64,000 nt of DNA from Chamaecrista fasciculata (Eukaryota; Streptophyta; Magnoliopsida; Fabales; Fabaceae): the NCBI GenBank assembly GCA_003254925.1, contig QANZ01055156.1, positions 1 to 64,000 of the forward strand, read 5' to 3'. A model generated the notes under the pieces. The model searched no databases and was not told the origin of the DNA. It saw nothing but the letters and a program-made list of their open reading frames with translations. Both the position numbers and the translations under genes were made by a program. Position 1 is the first letter of the stretch. Every line of letters starts with the position of its first letter. Positions 24,450-36,550 of the stretch are shown here, one piece after another.

Positions 24450-24710
24450 CATAGTCCTCCGTCAAATTCACTAAATACATCCACAATATTAATATTTGTT
24501 GCAGTATGGTCCCATTTCACTCCACTTTGCCACTTCAATATCCCAGTCATCATGCCACATCAGCATTAACGGAAAAAATTTAACGGAAATATCGATAGGA
24601 CTAACGGTGAGAATTTTTCAAACTTATAGGACCAAATCTGAGACGAAAAAACTTATAGGACTGATCTGGGAACTCATGCAAACTTATAGGACCAATATTG
24701 CACTTTGGCC
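24450..24710. mobile_element. Right end of a Mutator-like element, possibly carrying the eIF4B fragment
   Basis: Repeated TTATAGGACCAA motifs lead to an end reading GCACTTTGGCC at 24710, whose reverse GGCCAAAGTGCAATATTGG resembles the terminus of the MITE at 40359-40711 (GGCCAAAGTGTAAATTTGG). The matching left end is not before the gap, so it should lie inside it. A host-gene fragment within a Mutator-type element would make this a Pack-MULE. Confidence 0.45.
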
Positions 24711-24766
24711 AAATTTATATAATCTTCTAAAATAAAATTATTTCTTGCTTTTAGGATTAAAATAAA

Positions 24767-24960
24767 GGTAAATTATACTTTGGTACTCTGTTATATGGAC
24801 TGATTTCACTCTGGTACTTTGTTCTTTCAAAAGTGACATTTTGGTACTCAATTTTTTGCACCGTTAACACTTTGGTACCCAAATTTATTTTTTTGTTAAG
24901 TTTTGACGGCGAAGTCGAACGTGACCATCACATGCATAGTAAAAACACCTAAATATCTAT
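24767..24960. mobile_element. MITE end of the GGTAAATT-ACTTTGGTAC family (single end)
   Basis: GGTAAATTATACTTTGGTAC followed by further ACTCTGGTACTTTG and CACTTTGGTACCC motifs matches the arms of the fold-back element at 26834-27820 and the start at 37736. No matching opposite end was found before 25.8 kb, so this is a partial copy. Confidence 0.6.
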
Positions 24961-26059
24961 TTTCCTCCCATTTTTCATAATTCAAGTAATAAAGCACTCT
25001 AAAATGCTCTCACTTTGAATCATGATTGGGGTTTGAGAGAGTGTAGTTGGTCAAAGAAAAAAGGTTGTTGTTGTTGTAGCAATCTTAAGGCAACGATTTT
25101 TTCGTTGTAGAAGATGGCTTGTCCGGTCCAAGTCGTTGCCTAACCGTTGCCCACATCTTATGGCTTGTGAATTCTGCAGAAACAACCAAATAGCAATGGA
25201 ATAATAATATTGGCGCCGTCAAATGAAGTTTCTCCTTTTGATCAAGAAATTTTGACGATATGAATATATATGATTGTTGACGTTTTCATGGAGATTTCCA
25301 TGTGATGATTTGATAGATCGAGTCAATTAATGTTGATAGTTTTAGGGAAATAAGGAAACTACAAAGTTATGTGGATAATGATTGTTACATACATATAGAT
25401 ATGTTCCTTCACGTCACGAGTATATAAGAGGAATCTTCTATGAGAATAAGATCGATGTGATGAAATTGACCAAACCGTAAGCAAGCAGGAATGTTTAAGT
25501 ATATATGATGATGATAAGAGACATACACAGAGAAAGCTAAGAAATCATTATGGATCGAGTTTCGTTTACACAACAATTTATTCAACCAAAAAAAGTGGAA
25601 TCCCAAATTCCTGAATCTCTGTTTGGGCATATATGGGAAAGCATATGCTGGAGAAGGGAAGGAAACAAATTAATTAAGAAGAAAATAATTGTTTATTAAA
25701 ATATGCATAGTGTTTGTTTTATAAAGAAATTTGCTTGCTTTCTTTATCCTTTTCTTTTTCTTTTTTTTTTTCTTATTTTATATAACGAATCACTTATAGT
25801 GTNAAAAATAGTTATGGGACCAAATTGAAACCTTAGTCATAGTATTGGGACCAAAAGTGCACTTAAGCCTTATAATTTTAATTGACCTCGATCTTTCCAA
25901 TTAGTTCATATATTTACTCAATACTATGTCTTACATTTCTCTTTCTACATTTTTGAAATAGATGAAGAATTGGTTGTTAATTAGCTATTATAATTTGAAC
26001 GTATCACTTCTACCCAAATCAAATGCTCAAATTAAGATTTTAACACATGAGTGTGATTT
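24961..26059. other. Intergenic AT-rich DNA with a MITE end at 25800-25868
   Basis: No gene seen. At about 25815-25868, GGGACCAAATTGAAACC and GGGACCAAAAGTGCACTTAA, ending in AAGCC, form a right terminus of the same family as 38727-38866 and 60807-61295. A single N sits at 25803. Confidence 0.5.
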
Positions 26060-26230
26060 AGTGGTTTCTCATTTGGTCTCTTAATCAAGTGGTGAGTATT
26101 CGAATCCCACTTTTGGATATGAAAAGCATTACGTGGCCAACCGTTTACCTTTAAGTGGAAGACCCGTGACAAAAAGATTAGTCATTGTTCCTGACGATGA
26201 ATACTCTTAGTTTATAAAAAAATACGCAAA
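26060..26230 (+). mobile_element. SINE-like retroposon candidate
   Basis: GAGTATTCGAATCCCAC near 26095-26111 fits a Pol III B-box. TTTAGTGGTTTCTC about 40 nt before it is a weak A-box. The tail ends in an A-rich stretch near 26215-26225. No target duplication was confirmed. Confidence 0.4.
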
Positions 26231-26394
26231 GTTTCTACTTGGAGTTGAAATCTAAATAAATTAAGTACGTAAAATTTGCTACAAAACAAGCCCATAATAA
26301 GAAGCATTTAAAGGTATGCCAATATATGTATGTAGAAAATATACATAATTTTGTTTGAATAAATTATTATTATTTTTTTTTTTAAATCATGAGT

Positions 26395-26555
26395 TTCTCT
26401 TATTTATTTGTGTAACAGTTTTGACAAAGACTGATCTTATTCAGACTAAGAGTAACAATTAAAGTCCTTACAACAACATGAATTTTAAGGATTGAACCTT
26501 AGTTATTTCACTTGGGCTACAACTTATTTACTATTGCATCAAATTATTGTTGGTA
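26395..26555. repeat. Dispersed repeat, unclassified (copy 1; copy 2 at 45475-45650)
   Basis: TTGTGTAACAGTTTTGACAA and, further on, ACTATTGCATCAAATTATTG-TTGGTAA recur in the same order and spacing near 45493-45510 and 45617-45640. The two copies differ by many changes, so the family is old. Its class is unknown. Confidence 0.4.
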
Positions 26556-26833
26556 ATAAATTATCACTTTATTTTTTATTTTATATGAACACTACTTTAG
26601 TTTTTAAATTTTAAAATGATTGATTCAATTTTCAAAAATTTATTAACTCGTTGCAATTTAGTCCCATAAACATACAATTGTGTTTTTTAATTTTGCCACT
26701 ACCATAAACAATTGAGTTGTACAATGATGAGATGTTCAAAATGAAATTGATCGAGAGCACTCATAATATAGGCACTGAAATTTTAATGTATTCCATTTTT
26801 ATCTACCAAAAGTCTAAAATGAGTTTCTTTTTA

Positions 26834-27820
26834 GGGTAAATTCCACTTTGGTACTCTGTCCTATTGACCTGTACCACTTTGGTACCCTGTTGTTTCAAAA
26901 GTGTCACTTTTGTACCCTGTCCTTTTAACTGTTACCCACTTTGTTACCCAATTGAAAATTTTCGTCAAATTTTAACAGTGTGCGTTTCACAAGGGACCAA
27001 AAAAGATAAAATCAACTTCATTCAAGGACCAAAAACACAAAATCAACTTATTCTTCACCATTTGCGATTCTTTCATCATCCTCACCATAAAACTTCGCCA
27101 TTCATCATCTTCATGAGAAATCAACCATTCATCTTCCATTTGCATTTCAGTTTCGCCATTCATTTCACTCCAATTCGCGATTCCATTCAAAATCGAAACT
27201 CATTCATTTCACTCCAACTCGCCATTCACTCCAAATCAAAACCCATCTTCGCGATTTCATATTCGCACCAGTCATTTCACCCTCCATCTTCAACTCGCCA
27301 TTAACTCTTTGCGAAGTTGGAGGAATTAACTCGCCATTAACTCTGAATTTTGGGTTTCGATTTGAAGATGGAGGGTGAAATGACTGGTGCGAATCTGAGA
27401 TAGCGAAGATGGGTTTTGATTTGGAGTGAATGGCGAGTTGGAGTAAAATGAATGAGTTTCGATTTTGAACGGAATCACGAATTGGAGTGAAATGAATGGC
27501 GAAATTGAAATGCAAATGGAAGATGAATGGTTAATTTCTCGTGAAGATGATGAAAGGCGAAGTTTTCTGGTGAAGATGATGAAAGAATCGCAAATGGTGA
27601 AGAATAAGTTGATTTTGTGTTTTTGGTCCTTGAATGAAGTTGATTTTATCTTTTTGGTCCCTTGTGAAATGCACACTGTGAAAATTTGACGGAAATTTTC
27701 AATTGGGTACCAAAGTGGGTAACAGTTTAAAAGACAAGGTACCAAAGTGACACTTTTGAAACAACAGGGTATCAAAGTGGTATAGGTCAATAAGATAGGG
27801 TACCAAAGTGAAATTTACCC
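26834..27820. mobile_element. 987-bp fold-back element with arms of about 470 bp
   Basis: Almost the whole element is a single inverted repeat. The left arm starts GGGTAAATTCCACTTTGGTA, the right arm reversed GGGTAAATTTCACTTTGGTA, and the arms stay alignable to the short centre near 27330. Flanks TCTTTTTA and TTTTTTTA are a plausible 8-bp target duplication with one difference. The opposed open frames at 26864-27304, 27326-27790 and nearby are mirror images of one another and are not genes. It lies 870 bp upstream of the bromodomain gene's ATG. Confidence 0.9.
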
Positions 27821-28099
27821 TTTTTTTATACACAAAAGTCCAAAATGAGTTTTAACCTTTTGGGCCCAGCACTAGAATGATTGGGCCAAGCCCAAGTTTT
27901 CAGGCCCTGTAAAGAGAAACAAATAAAAATCCAAACTTTTCTTGACCTCTTTGAGTAGTGCGTGTGACCTCCTTCATAATCAGCGCTGGTAGCTAGTAAT
28001 CGTCGTCAATTTTCCCTCTTTAATAGAAAACGCGAAAACCCCTTTTAAATCATACGAAAAAAGAGTAAAAAAAGAAAAAGAAAAAGAAAAAAATTCATC

Positions 28100-28689
28100 G
28101 ATTTTCAAATTTCAAAACATATAAAAGGGGAAAACTACGCGGGCACTTGGATTTCTAAGGTATGCTTACACATCCTTCTCTCTGTCTCTACATTTCTTAT
28201 TTCTGCTTCTGTTTGTTGTATTCTATTTTGGTTTCTTTCATTGTTCGATATGAAATTTATTGTACTTTGGAGCTTGATTCGGTCTCTGGCGTGTGATTAT
28301 GGCGCTAAAACAATTTCTTTACTGGTTTTCGGAACTTGGGGTTTGCCGATTTCTGGGAAATCCAGTTTTTTGTGAATTGCCTTTTAGGTTGTGTTGCTTT
28401 CTAAGTTTTGGGTCTTTGAGAATCTCTTAGAAAATTGTAATTACTCTGAGATAGTTTAATTTTTGATATTTTGTTTATTTTTTTGTTATTACTGTCCCTT
28501 TCTTGTATTCATTTGTCTTATTGTTGTGACCGAAAACTTATATTGAGAGTGAAATTATGTTGTCCTTGGTTGTCATCTGTTGGTACAAAATTAAGTTTTA
28601 GAAGTTTAAAATGACCATGAAATAGAATTTTGGTTATTTAAGTTAGGCTTTTGTTTGTTCTAGAGCTTGCACAGGAATCTGGTTAGAAT
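28100..28689 (+). promoter_or_regulatory. Probable 5' leader with leader intron of the bromodomain gene
   Basis: A GT donor in CTAAG|GTATGC near 28160 and an acceptor in TTGCACAG|GAATC near 28675 suggest a roughly 515-bp intron in the untranslated leader, just before the ATG at 28690. The T-rich stretch between them fits a leader intron. Confidence 0.5.
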
Positions 28690-31600
28690 ATGAAGCGCAA
28701 GCGTGGGCATAAGAAAGGGAAGCCAAAAGTCACCCCTGTAATCAGTGCTAATGACACAATTGGGAATAAGGAAGAAGTTTCTGGTTTGGATGAATTTGGT
28801 AATAATAAATCTGACTCTGGAATGGAGGTTGATACGCCTTCCTCAACGGGAACAGAACATCATTACAACCTTGCTAACATAAATCCGGATGGTTCCATTG
28901 AGAAGGCAGCAGGGAAATCGGTTGGGCGCGTTAAAGTGAAGCTCAAGACGTCTAAGAAGTTAGATTCACAGCATACCTCTTCTGATGCTCCGACTCAAAG
29001 TGATACCGATAAGAGTAGCCAGCAACAAGGGTTGGAGAAGCAAGGTGTAAATACTGAGAGAATGGAAGATAGTGCTAATTCATTGCCTGATATGAAACTG
29101 AGTGTTCTATCAAAGAAAGCTGGTAGCATAAAAATTAAGTCCAGGATTTTGGGATCGAGTTCTACCCAGACAAGCAAAGATTTGCCGTCATTGGGTGGGA
29201 ATACTCATCCTAAAGAAACTAAGGGCCCTCAAAAGAATCCTCGATATAATAAGCAAGAACTGGATGCTGCCTTAGTGGTGCGTTGAAGCTTTTTATATTG
29301 ATTTTCTTTGTTTCTTTTAAATTGTGCAGGTATTACAATTTCAATTATTAATGCATTTGTACCTGGGATCTTTTTTTGTTTATGTTCATTTTGCACAGGT
29401 TATAAGGAAGGTGATGAAAATGGATGCAGCTGAACCCTTTAATGTTCCTGTCAATCCAGAGGCTCTGGGAATTCCTGTAAGTACAAATATGTTCAAGCAG
29501 ATTTCCCCATGGATTTGCTTTGTACAGGTTGTGGCGCTCATGTTATTTTAATTTTTATGAGCTTCTCTAATGCAATAGATCCAAATATTCAAACCATTTG
29601 TAGCTGGGATGAATGGTTGAACTCTTAGCATGAGCTTAATTTGTGGTTTCACCACCTGCAGTTTCTTCATCCTATTGCTTTTATTTATTCATTTGCATAA
29701 TTTTTGTTTCAGTGTTTTTTAATTGTTAAGCTTTTCTTCACCTGCTATCGAGGGAAAAGATACCCAATGAGAGTGAAATTTTAGTTTATTAGATTTAACT
29801 CAATAAGCTCCTTGTAAACAATCTAAGGATATCTGTATTTGCTTAATGGATCTGTCAATCTTCTATTTGTTGCACTTGGTTTTACCAGGCACAAGTGATA
29901 TGATAGAAGGGTTGTTTGCTATTTGTTTGGCCCTGGAAATTTAAGTGATTCATCCCAAAAGTTTTAAATTATATATAATATATTATGATTATATGTCTAA
30001 TACCATAATGCTGTCTGAAACCAGGACTATTTTGATATTATAGACACACCAATGGATTTTGGAACTATATGCAGCAATCTTGAAAGGAATGACAAGTATA
30101 TGAGTTCCGAGGATGTCTTTAAGGATGTTCAATACATTTGGGACAATTGTTATAAGTATAACAATAAAGGTGACTATATCTTGGATCTTATGAGGCGAGT
30201 AAAGAAAAATTTTATGAAGTACTGGGCTGCAGCTGGATTGTACACTGAACAAGCAAAAGGATCTAAGGGTGAGATTTCTGTAGATATACTTTTTCTACTT
30301 CCCTTGTTTCTCTTGGCTAAAAGCCAGACAATTGGACCCTGCCTGTCATTCCTCAAGCATTTTAATTACCTTATCCTATGGCCGGGGCATTCATCCAGGG
30401 AATTTTCTAATTAAAGAATTCAGTATTCTTGTTAGAAAAGTATACAGAAAATCATGTAACTATATCTTCTGCTGTTCATTTAATTCCCTTGCTGGGAGAA
30501 AATGTAGTTTTTCTGTTTAGTATTGTAGGCCTTTTCAGATTAAGATTGTAAAACCTTAACTTTGAGAGGAGTTTTATATCATATAAGATACTGCACCTCA
30601 GTATTCTGATAACAATTTGAGCATGTTCTTTTCTTAGCAGAGGACACAGGATCTGGTGAAGGAAAAGCAGTGAAGAGTGGTCAAGCAAAGCATAAGTCAA
30701 AAAAGCGTCATGGGTGTGTATACCTTAACTGTCTTCTTTGATGTTAATTATATTTTACCGATGATGTAATTTCTCATAGGCTATAGAAGATGTAATTGTG
30801 ACTTTATATTTCTTGCCACGACAAAGTCGCTCCTTAATTTGTTTTGCTTTATTAACTAAACATAAACCAACAAATTTACTGAGATATCCTTGAGGGCTCT
30901 GAAGCTACAGACACTTCGTATATCAAATATGTACTGGCAGTTTGCCATATCTCTAGTAGTATCCTTGGACTTTTATATCTTTCCTTTCTATGCTTTCTGT
31001 CCAATATGGAGTGAACTTCTTTGTCCTCCTTTATGGAACCTAACTAGTGAGAAAATTTTCCTCATATAATCTCATTTGCTACACTGGGCTGATATATTCC
31101 TTTTTCTTTTTAATTCATTAAAGGGCATTATAAATTTTAATAGTTTGGGAAATTAAATTTCCTTCAATAAGCTCTGAATATGTTTAACCTTTCATTTCAT
31201 GTGTAAGATTGGGCAACACTAGTATAGGTTCTTTTGCCACAAATGATGAGGTTTGGTTGAGAGTACCTTGCATATAACTTATATTATCTTTTCCTGTTAA
31301 AAAAGATTCTTCTGGCATGCGTTGATTCATTTAAATTTTATCTATTTGCAGAAGACGCCATAAGCATGATTGTTTATGTGCTATTTGTGTGTTAAAGCGC
31401 CGGAGGAAGGAACGTGAAGAGAATGCCCGAATTGCCACCAAAGGCATTGGTGGGGCTGGCAGCGATAAACTTGCTAAAGAAACTAAGCAGGAGGTATGAG
31501 TATGATATAAACTTGTTGCCTACGTTTTATTTTGTCCTTTCAAAGATATGTTTGGAAACTTGAAATTCATTTTAGATGCACTGTGTCTCATTAAACTAAA

Positions 31601-33818
31601 TTTTTTTACTTGTGAAGATGGGGTTGGCCACAACAAAATTACCTTTCCCATTCAATAGTTGGCCTATACATTCCTGATCTGATGTCCTTCATGGTTACTT
31701 AGATTCAGATAATGTAGTGTATATATATATATTTGTACATAGGCCAGAAAAAAAGAGAAAACATTTTTTTTACTTTAAATATTCTGTTGTGTTTGGATTG
31801 TGTCATTTTAAATTCTATGGAGTTTGCAAAGGCATTTGATTTGTTACAATTCGAGTTCTCAAGTCTCAATTATAAATGATAGGTTAAAATGATATTTAAA
31901 ATTTTAATTTATAAATTTCAGTGCCTATTTTTGTTACCCCCCCTTTTTAACTATTCCATCCTACACTTGCTAGCTTTATATGTTGATTTCTGAGGATGTT
32001 CATTCTTCCATTTTTCTGAAAACATATATCTCATGCCTAACTTGTAACTGTGTCTTGTACTGTTGTTTTTAAGGAGTCCACACATGCAGAGAGTCCTGGT
32101 AGTGAAGACTCATCCTCAAATATGGATGAATCAATGGGTATGGATGGGGACGCCGATGAGGAGAAGGGAGAGGAAGTGAAATTGGAGGTTAGTGAGAAGC
32201 AAGTTAGTCCTTCTACAGGAAAGCACAATGAGGATGATGTTGATGATGAAGATGGTGAAGATGATGATAATGGTGAAGAAGGGGAGGTAGAGGAGGATGG
32301 TAATGGGGAAGATGCGGAGGAGACTGAGGTTGGCATTCGTAAGAAACCTAAGGTTGAAACTCCAAAGCAGTCACAGCTTGGAGATGAGACCATTGTTGAA
32401 GATGAATACATAGCAACGCAACAAGAAGGACAAGCTCTAGCTGTCGAGCAACAGAAGCAGAAGGTATTTCATAGAGTAAACTTATTTTTGAGTCTGAATT
32501 TGTCCCAAAACTATGATTTAGTTTCTGGATATTAGAAATAAACTTTTCAATACCTGATTATTTTAATTTACGCCAACTATTTAATCTCTGAAATGTTATA
32601 TGTGGGGACTAAATAGTTGATGTTTGTAAAAGAAAAAATTCCAAGACCAAAAAGTATATTTTCAATATCTAGGGACTAAATCATAATTTTGGGCCAAATT
32701 TAAGGATTAAAAAATATGTTTTCACTATTTCGAACTATTTATTTTGCTATCACCCAAAAACTTTATATTATCTGTTTCATTATACTGCAAAATAGTCCTG
32801 TGTGAAAAGTTGCATAACCTAGAATTAAGTACCATTTCCTATTGGGAAACAGATTAAGTAAAGCGTTTTAGGTGTTTACTGTAAGATTTTCTAATGAAAT
32901 TATAACGTGGACAAATTTTTACAGTTTAGCATCTTATTATTGATTTTGAAAAATTGTTCTTGCAGATATCATAATTCTGTGATTTAAAGACATTTAGAAG
33001 TTCCAATTTAGTCACTCTGAGCATAACTGAACAAATATTGTTCTTCAATATTTAGGAAAAATGCAACTAAAGCCGAAGTCTTAGGTTTTTGGTCTTATGA
33101 TGATAAAAAATGGTGTCAATCAATTTGATTATGTAGACTTTATTGGAGGCATATGCATTCACTAAAAGACTAGTAATAAAGTGAGGCCACACTTTAGACA
33201 CAAATTTAAAGTGATCTCACTTAGATTATTTGTCATTCAGAAGAGTTCCTTTGGCCTAATTACATCAATGCATGTGAGTTAAAGTCCACTTTTCTTTTTC
33301 TTTTTTCCCCTCTAATTACAAGAACAAAACTAAGTTGAAAAGGACTTAATTGCAAAAGATTATCAAACTCCTAAAACCTTCCTTTCACTTAAAGAAAGGT
33401 TTTAGGAATTTGATCATCTCTCTGCGCCACTTTGCAACTTCTAATACTTCATTGTTTACCAAATTAGACGTTGCTGATTTTTTGTACACTAATCGTCGTA
33501 GGAAGATGTATAACGAAACCATCTTAAAATTCATGTCATTCTACAATTAGCAAACCTAATTGCAAAGATTTAAAGAATCTTATCTAAGTTTTTTTTCCTG
33601 TTTACTCCTTGCAGGAAGCACGCGATAAACGTCAGAAAGCGAAGTTGTTCGAGAAATTTTGTTTCGAAAATCCTCTGCTTTCCAGCTTATGTGGAACTCT
33701 GTTTCCCAAAAGCACCACTTCTGTGTGGAGTGGACCACATTCACTGAATCATCAGCCTCAAACTTCTTCTGCTCATGCAAGTTCTATTTGTGCAGCTATT
33801 GAGACTTTCATGAAGTAG
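28690..33818 (+). CDS. Bromodomain-containing nuclear protein (similar to Arabidopsis At1g58025 type)
   Basis: Seven coding exons: 28690-29277, 29399-29476, 30025-30268, 30641-30713, 31352-31493, 32074-32463 and 33615-33818, summing to 572 aa with all phases consistent. The start MKRKRGHKKGKPKV is basic and nuclear-signal-like. The bromodomain covers about residues 193-300 (VIRKVMKMDAAEPF, DYFDIIDTPMDFGTI, YIWDNCYKYNNKGDY). Asn268 of the YNN motif is the acetyl-lysine-binding residue. A Cys/Arg-rich patch follows (RRRHKHDCLCAICVLKRRRK), a motif of this plant subfamily. Exon 6 encodes a strongly acidic stretch (DDVDDEDGEDDDNGEEGE), and the last exon a conserved-looking C-terminus ending ICAAIETFMK. 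It likely reads acetylated histones. The At1g58025 match is from memory. Confidence 0.85.
32475..32730. mobile_element. MITE in intron 6 of the bromodomain gene
   Basis: CCAAAACTATGATTTAGTTT near the left edge pairs with GGGACTAAATCATAATTTTG near the right, and the pairing continues for about 65 bp (TATTAGAAATAAACTTTT with its partner). Exact ends and target duplication are not clear. Confidence 0.6.
33361..33415. repeat. Short hairpin in intron 6 of the bromodomain gene
   Basis: TCAAACTCCTAAAACCTT pairs with AAGGTTTTAGGAATTTGA across a loop of about 14 nt, one mismatch apart. Purpose unknown. Confidence 0.6.
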
Positions 33819-36550
33819 GTCTTTCTATTTTGCTTAATTTCACTATTAGTCTCTTTTAGCTTACTCAGATATACAATTTGGTACATTTAGCTTCAGTTAA
33901 AAATGATGTTCCTCTAATTTACTTGCTAGTGGAATTTGGTCCTTTTAGTGCTAATTTAAAGAAATTTGATCTCTCTAATTGTTGGGGAAAATAATTAGAA
34001 ACAATGATTAGATAGCAGAATGGCCTAGTTTGGTTGAATTCATAAATTGAATTGCCTTTTCCAAGTAGTTTTAACTAGAAGAGGTATATTTTTATTAAAT
34101 GTAGAAGGATTAAATTAATTTATTGAACTTTAAATATTTTAAAAAATTGTTTTATCTTTATTGTAATCTGCTCAATCTGAATTTGTGAAAGAAAAACACT
34201 AAACAGTAACAATGTTTATCTTTTGCAATGACGCAATTGGAAAAACAAAACCCAAAAGTTAATCCAAAAGAGGAATCTCATGCATCAATCCTACCAAGCA
34301 TAAGAAAGTGACCATTGGAAGGTGATTTTGCATTTTGTATTTATGCTTAGGTGTTCACATGTTTATTATTGATTAATTAATCGTCTTGCTTTTTGCTCCT
34401 ATATAATATATATAAAAATAAGAACACAAAAACATAAAAAAAATGGCCATGGATGATGACAGAGTTCTTTGTTATGGTGGGCTTCAACTACACAGATTTG
34501 GGATGATTTATTGATTCACTCTCTAATACAAAGCATATTCTTTCTTTTCTTTTTAAGAAAGATTTAATTTGGTTTTAGATAAAATGTTTATAAGAGTTCA
34601 CAAGCAGTCAAATGTTTAAAAGATTTATGAAGTAAATTCATTCTCATAACCAATTAGGCATATGATCAATCATAATGTCACCAAACCTTTAATTATCCCG
34701 AGTACTTTCATATTTTCTAACGCGTCTAGGATTTAACTAAGGCTAATTATGAAGATTAATTAAAACTTGGCTACAATATTGAATCTAAAACAAAGGCTTT
34801 AACTTTTAATATCTCAATCTCCCTATTTAAAATACCCCATGCTCTGCTCTTTTGAATTTTATGTGGGAATCATTATTATAAACTTATAAAAATTAAGTTA
34901 CCACTATTATATTTTAAACCTTTCAATTTTCTACTATTCATTATTGATTATTTCATAATTTCTCCCTTAATAGAAATTGGAAAAGAAAATAACAAATTTT
35001 GATAAATTTATGATCATCACATTATCAACATCTTCAATATGTTATTAGTAACTTTTCTTAAACAATCTTAGAAAAAAATAACTCCTCAATTAAGTAAACA
35101 TTTGTTTCATTTTATAAAATCTTCACACTTTAAAATAAAATTTGAAATCATTAGCATATAAAAGAAGTCTATGAAGATCATTATAAATAGAGTATGCAAG
35201 AGACGTATATAATAGTTATTATTATAACAGTATAATTTAGATGATCAATAATAATTTTATTTTATCTTAAAAAATAAGATTATTAGTTGAATTTTACAAA
35301 TTAGATGATCCATTTATATATATAGTTGTCTAACTTGTTGTAAATGCTGTTGATTTTTAGAGAGAGAGAGAGAGGGAGACATGCATGTATACAAGATACT
35401 ATTTCCAAATTACAAACATGTATTTGCATTAAGAAGTGATTAACAATGATACAGAGAGTGGAGAGATTTAATTAATTAGTGTGCAGGAAATGACATGCAA
35501 TGATACAAAACATTTGCATTATAGGAAAAAGCTAGCTAGCAAGATTATATACTGTATAACCAAAGTGGAAGTTTTAAATTTTGTATATGGCTATTTAGGA
35601 TTTTGAATAAGGGCAAGAGCATGGGGCCAAAGCTTGAAATAAAGTTGAAATTAATTACACCATTTTTGGATGAATATATATTTATATGTATGTACACTAC
35701 ACCAACATAGGTCAAAACTAGGGTTTCATCGGATCCATCGAAACCCAACTCTCCGACGTCGTTTTGAGGCGTTATTTTCAACTCTTCCTTTTGTATTCTT
35801 TTCTAATTTGGGCTTTTATATAAAGCCTTTGATCAAATCATATTACCTTGTCATATGCACTCAGAAATTAATTAAAGCACGAACCCTACTTCATATATGC
35901 ATGATTGCAGCAGGTAATATAAATTTCTCCCATACATAAATGGGCTTCTCTATTTTCTTTTAAATTTCATCCTTTCATTTTTTGTGATTTTGAGACATTA
36001 CTTACAGGAATGGATCAGCTAAATCATGAGTTTGGCAAATTATGTTGAAATAGTGCGTTTTGTGTTGAAAAGCTGTGTTTTTTGGTATGTAAAATGGCAA
36101 ATTTTATAGGCTGCAAAATTTGAAGGAAAGAATTCAATACCTCAGCATAATTTACCAATCCATAATGTAGTTGATCCACTCTCATTACTTAGAGGGATAT
36201 TTCAAAAAATGAATTTCAAATATTTATAAATATATAAATCATCATTAACAAACAATTATAGTTTATGAATTGGTCTGTGCCAAGTACACTTCAACTTTCA
36301 GCTGTAATTGAATTTGATAATTCTATCTTGAGATTTGTATATATTTTTCTTTTGTCTGAATCTCAAGACAAAATTGTCATATTTAATGAGTGGAAGAACA
36401 TCCGAACTTCTTTTACAAAAAAAAATATATATATCCGAACTTCCTATAGATTTTTCCATGAATTAGTGCAAAAATAAAGAGTAACATATATATATACATA
36501 CAGTTTAATTTGGTAATTAATTATAAGCAACTAGTTCTAGCTAGGTAGCC
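33819..36550. other. Intergenic region between the bromodomain gene and the small Ser-rich gene
   Basis: AT-rich DNA. Near 33890-33990 there is decayed MITE-type text (TTTGGTCCTTTTAG), and a GA-rich tract lies at 35361-35380. Short open frames at 35545-35939 show no family features. Nothing else supported. Confidence 0.6.

Noticed and set aside
26864-27790. Frames of 146 and 154 codons in opposite directions
   Set aside because: They are mirror images produced by the fold-back element's two arms.
32037-32411. 124-codon Ser-rich frame on the minus strand
   Set aside because: It is the antisense of the acidic exon of the bromodomain gene.
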